Below, in pieces: positions 22,582-30,333 of a stretch of 35,147 bases of DNA (positions are counted from its first letter, which is position 1; each line of letters opens with the position of its first letter). The stretch is taken from assembly GCF_023264895.1 (NCBI RefSeq), contig NZ_JAHFUY010000044.1:1-35147 (forward strand). The letters are read 5' to 3'. Under the pieces are notes generated by a model, which saw only the letters and a list, made by a program, of their open reading frames with translations, was not told where the DNA came from and did no database searches. The translations under genes and the position numbers were made by a program. This stretch comes from Herbiconiux sp. (GTDB lineage: Bacteria; Actinomycetota; Actinomycetes; Actinomycetales; Microbacteriaceae).

Positions 22582-23901
22582 ATGAATGACAGCCCGTACT
22601 GGAACCCGAAGACGGAGACGATGTCGAGGGACGACCTGCGCGCCCTCCAGTTCGTGAAGTTCAAGCGGGTGGTGGAATGGGCCGAAGCACGCAGCGTCTT
22701 CTACCAGAAGTCGTTCCAGCGGGCCGGGTTCGACTCCTCGCAGCTGAACAGCTGGGACGACTACGACCGCGTGCCCTTCCTCACCCGTGAGGAGTGGATG
22801 CGCAGCCAGAACGACTTCCCGCCCTACGGCGAGCTGCCGGTGGCCGGCCACGAGAACGCCATCCGCTTCCACACCACGAGCGGCACCTCGGGCAAGACCC
22901 CGCTGCGGGCGCTCGACAGCCGCAAGGACTGGTCGTGGTCGGCCGAGATGTGGTCGTACGCGCTCTGGGGCATGGGGGTCCGCCCGAACGACATCGGCTA
23001 CGTGGCCTTCGGCTACGGCACCTTCATCGGCTTCTGGGGCCTGCACAACGGCCTCGAGAAGCTCGGCGCCACCACGATCCCCGGCGGCGCGCAGCCCACG
23101 CCGACCCGCGTGAAGCAGATCATCGACTACGACGTCACCGTCGTGGCCTCCACCCCCACCTACGCCCTTCGGCTCGCGCAGGAGGCCGAGAGCCTCGGCA
23201 TCGACCTCAAGAACTCCAAGGTGAGCCGGATCGTGCTCTCGGGCGAGCCGATCCCGCCGAAGACCAAGGAGCTGATCGAGGAGCTCTGGGGCGCCAAGTC
23301 GTTCGACACGGCCGGCATGACCGAGATCTCCACCATCTTCATGTTCGAGCCGGAGGACCAGCCGGGCGGCACCCACATCATCGAGGACCAGTTCGTGGAG
23401 CGGGTGATCGACCCCGAGACGGGCATCGAGCTGCCGTACGGCGAGCGGGGCGAGCGGATCACGACGTCGTTCGGCCGCAGCATGATCCCCCTCATCAAGT
23501 ACCGCACCTCCGACCTCGTGGTGAAGGTGCCGCACACCACCACGTCGAACGGGCGCACCTGGGACCTCTACCAGGGCGGCATCCTCGGCCGGGTCGACGA
23601 CATGAAGCTCGTGCGCGGCACGAACGTCTACCCCCGCGCCGTCGAGGCCATCGTGCGGGCGTTCCCCGTGATCGACGAGTTCCAGGTGAAGATCACCCGG
23701 GAGGGCATCCGCGACGAGATCACGCTGCTCGCCGAGCCCGTGCCCTCGGTGACGGATGCGGAGTGGGTCGAGCTCATCGCGAAGCTCGGCACCGAGCTGG
23801 CCGACGGCCACGAGGGCCTGCGCTTCATCATCGAGCGCGCGCCCGAGAACACCCTCCCCCGCTTCGAACTGAAGGCCAAGCGCCTCCAGGACCTGCGCTG
23901 A
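22582..23901 (+). CDS. Phenylacetate-CoA-ligase-like (PaaK family) aryl-CoA ligase
   Basis: The 439-aa AMP-forming ligase has the nucleotide loop TSGTSGKTP (residues 99-107), a DTAGMTEI adenine/aryl region, the hinge KYRTSDLV, GRVDDMKLVRGTNVYPRAVEA, and the family C-terminus LPRFELKAKRLQ with the catalytic Lys. This size and form match PaaK-type ligases for aromatic acids (phenylacetate, anthranilate, salicylate and similar). AAAGGTG about ten bases upstream sets ATG 22582. Because the bifunctional salicylyl-/2-aminobenzoyl-CoA hydroxylase shares the same regulatory element, this ligase probably makes that enzyme's CoA substrate (inference). Confidence 0.92.
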   Translation: MNDSPYWNPKTETMSRDDLRALQFVKFKRVVEWAEARSVFYQKSFQRAGFDSSQLNSWDDYDRVPFLTREEWMRSQNDFPPYGELPVAGHENAIRFHTTSGTSGKTPLRALDSRKDWSWSAEMWSYALWGMGVRPNDIGYVAFGYGTFIGFWGLHNGLEKLGATTIPGGAQPTPTRVKQIIDYDVTVVASTPTYALRLAQEAESLGIDLKNSKVSRIVLSGEPIPPKTKELIEELWGAKSFDTAGMTEISTIFMFEPEDQPGGTHIIEDQFVERVIDPETGIELPYGERGERITTSFGRSMIPLIKYRTSDLVVKVPHTTTSNGRTWDLYQGGILGRVDDMKLVRGTNVYPRAVEAIVRAFPVIDEFQVKITREGIRDEITLLAEPVPSVTDAEWVELIAKLGTELADGHEGLRFIIERAPENTLPRFELKAKRLQDLR

Positions 23902-23966
23902 AGCGCCCGACCCGCATCGCCGACACCAGGCAAGACGACACACACCAGACGCAAGGAGCTGACGAC

Positions 23967-24170
23967 ATGGCCGTTGACCTCATCGGCAACGAACTGACCG
24001 CCAAGGAGCAGCAGCTGCTCGACGCCTACGAGAGCCTCAAGGCCCTCGAGGCCGGCGGCGGGCTCGCCCCGAGCACCGAATCGAACGTGCGCGTGGCCCT
24101 CGCGGCGCTCGGCGTGGCGGTGGGCGATCTCGCGCTCTGCTACGAGCACCTCACCGACAGCAGCTGCTGA
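23967..24170 (+). CDS. Small helical protein of unknown function (67 aa)
   Basis: MAVDLIGNELTAKEQQLLDAYESLKALEAGGG, then a second helix NVRVALAALGVAVGDLALCYEHLTDSSC. The two predicted amphipathic helices have a Gly hinge; the C-terminus ends Ser-Ser-Cys. A strong AAGGAG stands 8 bases before ATG 23967. It lies between the CoA ligase (65 bases earlier) and the FAH gene, which starts 2 bases after its stop, so it is certainly part of this operon. There is no known family that I recognise. It might be an accessory subunit for the ligase or the FAH-family enzyme, by position only. Confidence 0.78.
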   Translation: MAVDLIGNELTAKEQQLLDAYESLKALEAGGGLAPSTESNVRVALAALGVAVGDLALCYEHLTDSSC

Positions 24171-24172
24171 GG

Positions 24173-25078
24173 ATGCGGCTCGCACGCATCGCGCTCGGCG
24201 GCTCCGGATCGACCGGAGCCTCACGCACGGCCGTGGTGGAGGGCGAGCAGCTGCTCGTGCTGCCCGCCGACGCCCCCACGATCGACGACCTCGTGCGGCT
24301 CGGCCTCGCAGCCGCGCTCGCCGCGGTCGAGGAGCTGCTGCCGGCGGCCGAGACGGTGGCGCTCGCCGACGCCGTGCTGCTCGCCCCGCTCGCGCGCTTC
24401 AACCGCGACATCCTCTGCACGGGCTGGAACTACACCGACCACTTCTACGAGTCGCTCGGCAAGCGCGCGGGCCAGGGGCCGGACGAGATGCCCGAGCACC
24501 CCACGTTCTTCACCAAGGGGCCCGGCGTCGTGATCGGGCCGGGCGATCCGATCGCCTTCGACGCCGCGCTCTCGGCGAAGTGGGACTACGAGGCCGAGGT
24601 GGCGCTCGTCATCGGCACCCGCGGGCGCTCGCTCCGCGCCGAGACCGCCGCCGACCACGTGTTCGGCTACTTCGTCGCCAACGACGTCTCGCAGCGCGAT
24701 CTGCAGCGCCAGCACGGCGGGCAGTGGCTGAAGGGCAAGTCGGTCGACGGCACGATGCCGATCGGCCCGTGGATCACGACGGCCGACGAGGTCGACCTCG
24801 ACGCCCTGCACCTCTCGCTCACGATCAACGGCGAGCTGCGGCAGAACTCCTCCGCCACCGCGATGGCGTTCCCCGTGCCCGTGCTGCTCGAGGAGCTCAG
24901 CCGCGGCATGACCCTCGAGGCCGGCGACGTGCTGCTCACGGGCACGCCGAGCGGCATCGGCAGCGCCCGCGAGCCCGCGGTGTTCCTCGCCGACGGCGAC
25001 GAGATCGTCACCCGCGTCGACGGCCTCGGCGAGCTCCGCAACCGTGTGACGGCGACGGATCTGACCTCACCCGCCTAG
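24173..25078 (+). CDS. Fumarylacetoacetate hydrolase (FAH) family protein
   Basis: The 301-aa protein has the FAH-fold metal site: WDYEAEVALVIG (Glu 140 and Glu 142) and VANDVSQRD (Asp 171), then GKSVDGTMPIGPWI and VLLTGTPSGIG in the C-terminal core. Members hydrolyse C-C bonds of diketo acids or decarboxylate/isomerise ring-fission products (fumarylpyruvate hydrolase, HpcE-like). The start ATG 24173 is two bases after the small-protein stop. A ring-fission-product step is likely; which one is not visible. Confidence 0.92.
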   Translation: MRLARIALGGSGSTGASRTAVVEGEQLLVLPADAPTIDDLVRLGLAAALAAVEELLPAAETVALADAVLLAPLARFNRDILCTGWNYTDHFYESLGKRAGQGPDEMPEHPTFFTKGPGVVIGPGDPIAFDAALSAKWDYEAEVALVIGTRGRSLRAETAADHVFGYFVANDVSQRDLQRQHGGQWLKGKSVDGTMPIGPWITTADEVDLDALHLSLTINGELRQNSSATAMAFPVPVLLEELSRGMTLEAGDVLLTGTPSGIGSAREPAVFLADGDEIVTRVDGLGELRNRVTATDLTSPA

Positions 25079-25082
25079 ACCA

Positions 25083-25096
25083 GCAAGCCCCTGGCA
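25083..25096 (+). promoter_or_regulatory. Copy of the CAAGCCCCTGGCA motif
   Basis: Immediately after the FAH stop, GCAAGCCCCTGGCA stands 25 bases before the VOC gene. The same 13-mer CAAGCCCCTGGCA is at 2208-2220. See the finding on the recurring motif. Confidence 0.4.
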
Positions 25097-25121
25097 TCCG
25101 CCCCCAAGGAAACGAGACACC

Positions 25122-25613
25122 ATGGCCACGCCTCCCCCCGCCACCGCCTTCAGCCACGCCGGAGTCACCGTGCCCGACCTCGAGGCCGCCATCGACTGGT
25201 ACCGCGACACGCTCGGCTACTACCTGCTGGCCGGCCCGCTCGAGGTGCTCGAGGACGACAGCCCCCTCGGCATCGCGGCCGCGAACATCTACGGCGTGGG
25301 CTTCACGAGCTTCCGCTTCGCTCACCTCTGCGGCGCCGACGGAGCGGGGCTCGAGCTCTTCACCTTCGCCTCGCCCGCCACCGTGGCGCCCGAGGACAAC
25401 TTCGAGTTCTGGAAGACGGGCATCAACCACATCTCGCTCACGGCCGTCGACTTCGAGGGCGTGAGCGACCGGATCGTGGCCGCCGGCGGCCGTGCTCGTT
25501 CTGCGACGGTGGTCATCGACCCGGCGAAGAACTACCGCATCCAGTACATGGAGGACCCCTGGGGCACGGTGGTGGAGCTCTGCTCCCACCCCTACACCCA
25601 GATGTGGGCCTGA
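25122..25613 (+). CDS. VOC-superfamily (glyoxalase/dioxygenase-like) protein
   Basis: The 163-aa protein has two betaalphabetabetabeta halves: SHAGVTVPDLEAAIDWYRDTLGY in the first and INHISLTAVDFEGVSDRIVAAGG with YMEDPWGTVVELCSHPY in the second. His 15, His 107-like and Glu residues in the GTVVEL context could bind a metal as in extradiol dioxygenases, glyoxalase I or epimerases. The CAAGGAAACGAG run before ATG 25122 supplies the ribosome site. It is the last gene before a strong inverted repeat. Methylmalonyl-CoA-epimerase-like or ring-cleavage roles are both possible. Confidence 0.84.
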   Translation: MATPPPATAFSHAGVTVPDLEAAIDWYRDTLGYYLLAGPLEVLEDDSPLGIAAANIYGVGFTSFRFAHLCGADGAGLELFTFASPATVAPEDNFEFWKTGINHISLTAVDFEGVSDRIVAAGGRARSATVVIDPAKNYRIQYMEDPWGTVVELCSHPYTQMWA

Positions 25614-25636
25614 CCCCCCTCTACCCCCCCACCCAC

Positions 25637-25704
25637 CTCTGCCGAGACGTCGAAATCCACGCCAAACCGCAGGTTTTGGCGTGGATTTCGACGTTTCGGC
25701 AGAG
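25637..25704. terminator. Long inverted repeat: bidirectional terminator (30-bp stem, 8-base loop)
   Basis: Left arm 25637-25666 and right arm 25675-25704 pair over 30 bases with one mismatch (a G-U pair in one transcript orientation), around the loop 25667-25674. It separates the converging VOC gene (ending 25613) and ThDP-enzyme gene (ending 25709), so it can stop transcripts from both sides. No T run follows, and the stem is longer than usual. Confidence 0.8.
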
Positions 25705-25708
25705 GGAG

Positions 25709-27337
25709 CTAGTGGCCCTTGAAGGCCTCGTGGAGCCACCAGGAGCCGCCGTCGGAGGCGATCTTGGCGTCGATCACGAGGGGGGCCGTGGGGGAGGACG
25801 CGAGCCAGTCGGTCACGCCCGCCAGGTCGGCGGGGCTCCGGACCGTGAGGGCCGCGGCCCCGTAGCCGCGCGCGATCGAGGCGATGTCGGTCTCCGGGAA
25901 CGTGACGGTCGAGAGATCCGTGCCCTCGCCGAAGTGGTGCACCTCCGCGCCGTAGGCGGCGTCGTTGTAGACGACCACCACGAGCGGCAGCCCGATCCGC
26001 ACGGCCGTCTCGAGCTCCGAGATGGCCATCAGGAACCCGCCGTCGCCCGTGCCGAGCACCGGCAGCCGCGAGGGCTGCGCGAGCGCTGCGCCGATGGCGG
26101 TGGCGAGCCCGAGGCCGATCGACTGGAAGGCCTGCGTGAAGCAGAAGCCCCGCTCGTCCGGCACCGCGAGGTAGGCGCTCGGGTAGCCCATGAAGTTGCC
26201 CGAGTCGATCGACACGATCCGCTCCGCCGGCAGCAGCCGGTCGAGCTCCTTCGAGAGCTCGCGCGGGTCGATCGCCGTGGCGGTCGACACATCCGGCGTC
26301 TCCTCGTCGTTCCAGCGCACCGAGCCCTCGAGCGGCGCCGAGCGGTAGCCGGCGCCCTCGCGCGGCGACGCCTCGAGCGCCGCGAGCACGTCGACGGCGG
26401 TGAGGGCCGAGTCGCCCACCACGCCGAGGTCGATCGGGCGGTTGGCGCCGAGGGCCCGGCCCTCGATATCCACCTGCACGACGGTCGCGTCGGGGCCGAT
26501 GAGGTGGCCGTGCCGCATGGTCCACATGTTGAGCGCGCAGCCCCAGCCCACCACGAGGTCGGCGGAGGAGATGAGCTCGGCCGTGCGGGGAGACGAGAAG
26601 CCGCCCGAGATGCCGAGCGCGAACGGCTGGCCCTGGAAGAGTCCGTTGGCCACGGCCGAGGTGGCCAGAAGGGCTCCGGATGCCTCGGCGAGGGCCACGA
26701 GCTCGGGCCCCGCACCGCGGGCTCCGCGGCCGGCCACGAACACCGGGCGGGAGGCGGCGCGGATGGCGGCGGCGAGCTCCTCGACGGCGGCGGCCGACGG
26801 GCGGATGGGGGTGTCGGCCAGCACCGAGAGGTCGTCCGGCAGCTCAGGGGCCGCGGCGGCCTGCACGTCGAGGGGCAGGCTGATCACGACGGTGCGGCGC
26901 TCGTTGACGGCCGTGCGGTAGGCCCGCACGACATCCGCGAGGGCCGTGCCCGCCGAGTGCACGCGCTCGGCGACGGCGCCGAGGCTGCGAGCGAGCGCAT
27001 CCTGATCGATCTTGAAGTTCGAGGTGACCGAACCGTTCGCCACGTCGGCCGTGAGCACGATCATGGGCGTGCGGCTCTTGGCCGCCTCGCCGATGCCCGT
27101 GGCCGCGTTGGTGAGGCCGCAGCCCTGGTGCGTGGTGAGCACGGCGGGCAGGTCGCTCATGCGGGAGAAGGCGTCGGCCATGGTGGCCGCACCGCCCTCG
27201 TGCCTGGCCGTGGTGACCGGCACGCCGGCGGCGGCGAGGGCGTTGGTGACCTCGAAGTTGCCACTGCCGACCACGGTGAAGACGTGGCCGACACCGAGCC
27301 GGCCGAGGGCGGTGCCGACGAGTTCTGCGACGTTCAC
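25709..27337 (-). CDS. Thiamine-diphosphate-dependent enzyme (decarboxylase/acetolactate synthase-like)
   Basis: The 542-aa protein has the three ThDP-family domains. At the N-terminus is the activating glutamate in RHEGGAATMADAF (Glu 47). The middle FAD-fold-like domain follows (RPVFVAGRGARGAG). The C-terminal ThDP motif is GDGGFLMAISELETA with VVYNDAAYG (GDG...N). Members decarboxylate 2-oxo acids (benzoylformate, pyruvate) or make acetolactate. The GTG start at 27337 is 3 bases after the cyclase stop and lacks a strong ribosome site, so it is translationally coupled to it. In the isatin/anthranilate model it would act on an aryl-glyoxylate such as isatinate; this is inference. Confidence 0.9.
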   Translation of the reverse strand: MNVAELVGTALGRLGVGHVFTVVGSGNFEVTNALAAAGVPVTTARHEGGAATMADAFSRMSDLPAVLTTHQGCGLTNAATGIGEAAKSRTPMIVLTADVANGSVTSNFKIDQDALARSLGAVAERVHSAGTALADVVRAYRTAVNERRTVVISLPLDVQAAAAPELPDDLSVLADTPIRPSAAAVEELAAAIRAASRPVFVAGRGARGAGPELVALAEASGALLATSAVANGLFQGQPFALGISGGFSSPRTAELISSADLVVGWGCALNMWTMRHGHLIGPDATVVQVDIEGRALGANRPIDLGVVGDSALTAVDVLAALEASPREGAGYRSAPLEGSVRWNDEETPDVSTATAIDPRELSKELDRLLPAERIVSIDSGNFMGYPSAYLAVPDERGFCFTQAFQSIGLGLATAIGAALAQPSRLPVLGTGDGGFLMAISELETAVRIGLPLVVVVYNDAAYGAEVHHFGEGTDLSTVTFPETDIASIARGYGAAALTVRSPADLAGVTDWLASSPTAPLVIDAKIASDGGSWWLHEAFKGH

Positions 27338-27340
27338 GAC

Positions 27341-28123
27341 TCAGGCGCCGGTGATCGCGAACACGCGGGTGGGGCTGCCCGTGCCGCCGACGATCGGCAG
27401 GGGGCTGACCACGATCATGGCGCCGGTGGCGGGAAGGTCGCCGAGGTTCTGCAGCGACGTGAGCCCGTACTTGTCGGCGCCGAGCAGGTAGTAGTGGGCC
27501 GGGAACGCGGGGTCCATGCCACCGGCCGAGCCGGCGTCGATGCCCACGGTCTCCACGCCGAAGCCCGAGATCGGGCGCTCCTCGGCGAGCCACTGGGCGC
27601 AGGCGGCCGAGATGCCCGGGGTGTGCGGGCCGTTCTCGTCGGCGTTGAGGAACGCATCCTGGTCGTCCGAGAACTTCTCCCAGCCGGTGCGGAGGAGGAG
27701 CCAGCTGTTCGCGGGGAGCTCGCCGTGCTCGGCCTCCCAGGCGAGGATGTCGTCGACCTCGAGCAGGAAGTCGGCGTCGGCCTCGACCTCGGCGGTCTTG
27801 TCGATCACGCAGGCCGGGCCGATCAGGCGCTCGGGCAGGATCTCGGAGACGTCGAGCCCCTCGCGGCCCGAGGCCCAGTGCACCGGGGCGTCGATGTGCG
27901 TGCCGATGTGCTCGCCGGTGTGGATGTTGTGGTGCTTCCAGTACGGGCCGGGCTCGTTGTAGGCGCTGACCTCTTCGAGGCTGAAGTCGATCAGATTGGC
28001 GAACGGATCCGGCAGGCGGAGGGTCGGGGTGGTGCTGCTCAGCCTGTTCGTCAGGTCGACGACCTTCAGTGAGCCTCCGGTGATCCCGGAGAGGAATTCT
28101 GCGATGACATTCGATCCGCTCAC
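27341..28123 (-). CDS. Cyclase-family metal-dependent hydrolase (kynurenine formamidase/isatin hydrolase-like)
   Basis: The 260-aa protein carries the cyclase-family metal site HIGTHIDAPVHW (His 72, His 76, Asp 78, His 82) and a C-terminal ALxxxx/VSPLPIVGGTGSP region. Known members are kynurenine formamidase and isatin hydrolase, which hydrolyse cyclic or aryl amides with a divalent metal. The GTG start 28123 has TTGGAGA upstream. It is transcribed leftward, first of a two-gene operon with the ThDP-enzyme gene. Amide-ring opening of an indole-derived intermediate is a reasonable inference, not proven. Confidence 0.87.
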   Translation of the reverse strand: MSGSNVIAEFLSGITGGSLKVVDLTNRLSSTTPTLRLPDPFANLIDFSLEEVSAYNEPGPYWKHHNIHTGEHIGTHIDAPVHWASGREGLDVSEILPERLIGPACVIDKTAEVEADADFLLEVDDILAWEAEHGELPANSWLLLRTGWEKFSDDQDAFLNADENGPHTPGISAACAQWLAEERPISGFGVETVGIDAGSAGGMDPAFPAHYYLLGADKYGLTSLQNLGDLPATGAMIVVSPLPIVGGTGSPTRVFAITGA

Positions 28124-28186
28124 GATTCTCCAATCAGATGTGTGTCCCGACTCTAGCGCCCACCGTTCGAATCTGGCACCCTCAAC

Positions 28187-28212
28187 TAACGATCGTCATG
28201 CGGCTGTAATTC
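28187..28212 (+). promoter_or_regulatory. Operator/promoter element 2: TAACGATCGTCA palindrome and TAATTC
   Basis: TAACGATCGTCA (28187-28198) is one base from the perfect palindrome TGACGATCGTCA. Eight bases on is TAATTC (28207-28212), then GAAACGAA, all as in element 1. It lies between the leftward cyclase gene and the rightward LIV importer operon, so it could serve both. Confidence 0.68.
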
Positions 28213-28305
28213 TCCGGAAACGAAAGCACCGTAGCTTGAGTCACCAGAAGGCACCGCATACCACCGCACAGCAACGCACCCGTATCCCTATCCCGGAGGT
28301 CCGTC

Positions 28306-29520
28306 ATGAAACCCATCGTCGCCCGAAGCGGAGCCGCTGTCGCGGTCGCCGCGTCGTTCGTGCTCCTCGCCGGCTGCGTCAGCAGCGCCCCGGCCGAGTC
28401 CGACTCCACCTCGTCCGCCGCCGGTGAGGGCGGGGGCCTCACCATCGGCGTCGTGATGGCCGAGACCGGCTTCATGTCGCCCTTCGACATCCCCGCGCTC
28501 AACACCATCAAGATGGAGGTCGACGCGGTCAACGAGGCCGGCGGCATCGACGGTGCTCCCATCGAGCTCAACATCGTCGACACCGGCTCCGACCTCGACC
28601 AGTACGCCTCGGCGGCCCAGCAGGTCATCGACGCCGGCGCCGACGTCATCGTCGTGACCTGCGACTACGACGTCGCGAGCCCCGCATCCCTCGTGGCCGA
28701 GGCCGCGGGCATCCTCAACATCGCCCCGTGCGTGGGCGACACCATCTACGGCCCCGCCGGTGGCCTCGAGCTCGGTTTCTCGATGGGCAACGGCACCCCC
28801 GGCGAGTCGTCGGTGATGGCCGAGTTCGCCTTCGCCGAGGGCTGGAAGAACGCGGTGTTCCTCACCGACACCTCGATCAAGTACACCGTCGGCCAGTGCG
28901 ACGTGGCCCAGAAGCGCTTCGAGGAGCTCGGCGGCACCACCGTCGGCACCTACGACTACGTGCAGGGCGAGTCGATCGTCGAGACCGTCTCCCAGATCAC
29001 CGCGGGCACCGCGCCCGACGTGGTGTTCAACTGCGGCTACAGCCCGGGCGGCGCCCAGGCGGCCAAGGACCTCCGTGACAACGGCGTGACCGCCCCGATC
29101 GTCTCGGGCTTCGGCATGGACGGCACCTTCTGGCTCGACTCGGTTCCCGGGCTGAGCGACTACTACACCGTGACCTACTCCTCGATCATGGGCGACGACC
29201 CCAACGCCGCGGTCAACGAACTGGCCGACGGCTACGAGGCCGAGTACGGTGAGCGCCCGAGCGTGGGCAGCTTCGTGACCGGCACCTCGACCGTGCAGGC
29301 GCTCGTCGCGGCTTACGAGACCGCCGGTTCGTGGGACGGCAAGGCCCTCGCCGACGCGTTCCTCGCCTTCGACGGCGAAGACCTCCTGGTGGGGCCGACG
29401 ACCTTCACCGACGAGCTGCACATCAACGTCGAGCGCCCTCAGCGCGTGATGAAGATCACCGGCGGCGAGCTCGCGTTCCTCGAGGAGCGGGCGCCCGAGA
29501 AGGTCGTCTTCGTTGACTGA
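28306..29520 (+). CDS. LIV-type ABC importer substrate-binding lipoprotein
   Basis: The 404-aa protein starts with a signal peptide and lipobox LLAGC (Cys 24). It continues as a type I periplasmic binding fold (Peripla_BP_6, branched-chain amino-acid type): ITIGVV-like GGLTIGVVMAET, VNEAGGIDG, VDTGSDLDQYASAAQQVI and AELAFEEG-like segments. LIV-type receptors are often used for aromatic acids in catabolic clusters. GGAGG is just before ATG 28306. The gene for its LivG ATPase starts inside its stop. Confidence 0.93.
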   Translation: MKPIVARSGAAVAVAASFVLLAGCVSSAPAESDSTSSAAGEGGGLTIGVVMAETGFMSPFDIPALNTIKMEVDAVNEAGGIDGAPIELNIVDTGSDLDQYASAAQQVIDAGADVIVVTCDYDVASPASLVAEAAGILNIAPCVGDTIYGPAGGLELGFSMGNGTPGESSVMAEFAFAEGWKNAVFLTDTSIKYTVGQCDVAQKRFEELGGTTVGTYDYVQGESIVETVSQITAGTAPDVVFNCGYSPGGAQAAKDLRDNGVTAPIVSGFGMDGTFWLDSVPGLSDYYTVTYSSIMGDDPNAAVNELADGYEAEYGERPSVGSFVTGTSTVQALVAAYETAGSWDGKALADAFLAFDGEDLLVGPTTFTDELHINVERPQRVMKITGGELAFLEERAPEKVVFVD

Positions 29521-30310
29521 CAGCTCCACCCCGCAGGGGTCGCCCTCTTCGCAGCCAGGGCCTTCGGGCACCCTGTCCGCGGAGGGGGTGACCCGGCACT
29601 TCGCCGGGGTCAAGGCCCTGAGCGACGTGCACCTCGAGGTGCCGGCCGGGCGCATCACGGGCCTGATCGGCCCGAACGGCGCCGGCAAGTCGACCCTCGT
29701 GAACATCCTGAGCGGCTACGACCGGCCCGACGAGGGCCGGGTGCTCCTCGGCGGTGTCGACCGCACCCGGGAGCGCTCCTACCGGCGCACCCGCCGCGGG
29801 GTCGCGCGCACCTTCCAGCACGGTCATATCTTCAAGGAGCAGACCATCCTCGAGAACGTGCAGCTCGGCGCCCTGGGCGTCGGCCGCAGCTCCCGGGCCG
29901 CCCGGCGGGAGGCGATCGAGATCCTCGACCGCTTCGACCTGCTCGAGCACGCCGGCGAGAGCGCCGCGCACCTCCCGCACGGCGTCGAGCGCCGGCTCGG
30001 GGTGGCCAGGGCCCTCGCCACCCGCCCCACCCACCTGCTGCTCGACGAACCCGCCGCCGGGCTCAACGACGGCGAGATGGAGCTATTCAAGAGCGCCATC
30101 CGCTCGGTCGTCGACGATCTCGACGTGGGCGTGCTGCTGATCGACCACAACATGCGGCTGATCTTCGGCGCCTGCGACCACATCCACGTGCTCGCCGCGG
30201 GCGCCAACGTGGTCGACGGACCGCCCGAGACCGTGCGCGCCGACCCGCGCCTCGCCGAGTCGTACCTCGGCAGCATGGCCGCCACGATCGCGGGAGGCGA
30301 CGATGCCTGA
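29513..30310 (+). CDS. livG: LIV-type ABC importer ATP-binding protein
   Basis: The 265-aa protein has Walker A GPNGAGKST (53-61), a VARTFQHGHIF Q-loop and LPHGVERRLGVARAL in place of LSGGQ (as usual for LivG), then LLLDEPAAGLND. The start is taken as TTG 29513, overlapping the SBP stop by 8 bases; it puts about 20 Ser/Pro/Gly-rich residues before the family N-terminus (LSAEGVTRHFAG). A GTG near 29588 with GGAGG upstream would remove part of the core and is less likely. Confidence 0.92.
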   Translation: MTDSSTPQGSPSSQPGPSGTLSAEGVTRHFAGVKALSDVHLEVPAGRITGLIGPNGAGKSTLVNILSGYDRPDEGRVLLGGVDRTRERSYRRTRRGVARTFQHGHIFKEQTILENVQLGALGVGRSSRAARREAIEILDRFDLLEHAGESAAHLPHGVERRLGVARALATRPTHLLLDEPAAGLNDGEMELFKSAIRSVVDDLDVGVLLIDHNMRLIFGACDHIHVLAAGANVVDGPPETVRADPRLAESYLGSMAATIAGGDDA

Positions 30311-30333
30311 ATACCCGACGATGCCTGAATCCC
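30298..30333. repeat. 18-bp tandem duplication over the livF start codon
   Basis: CGACGATGCCTGAATACC (30298-30315) and CGACGATGCCTGAATCCC (30316-30333) are adjacent and differ at one base. It gives an in-frame MPEYPTMPESPE with two ATGs; only the first has a ribosome site (GGGAGG, 30292-30297). Confidence 0.85.

Noticed and set aside
25604-28072. An 822-codon open frame on the plus strand
   Set aside because: It is antisense to the ThDP enzyme and cyclase and shows no domain.
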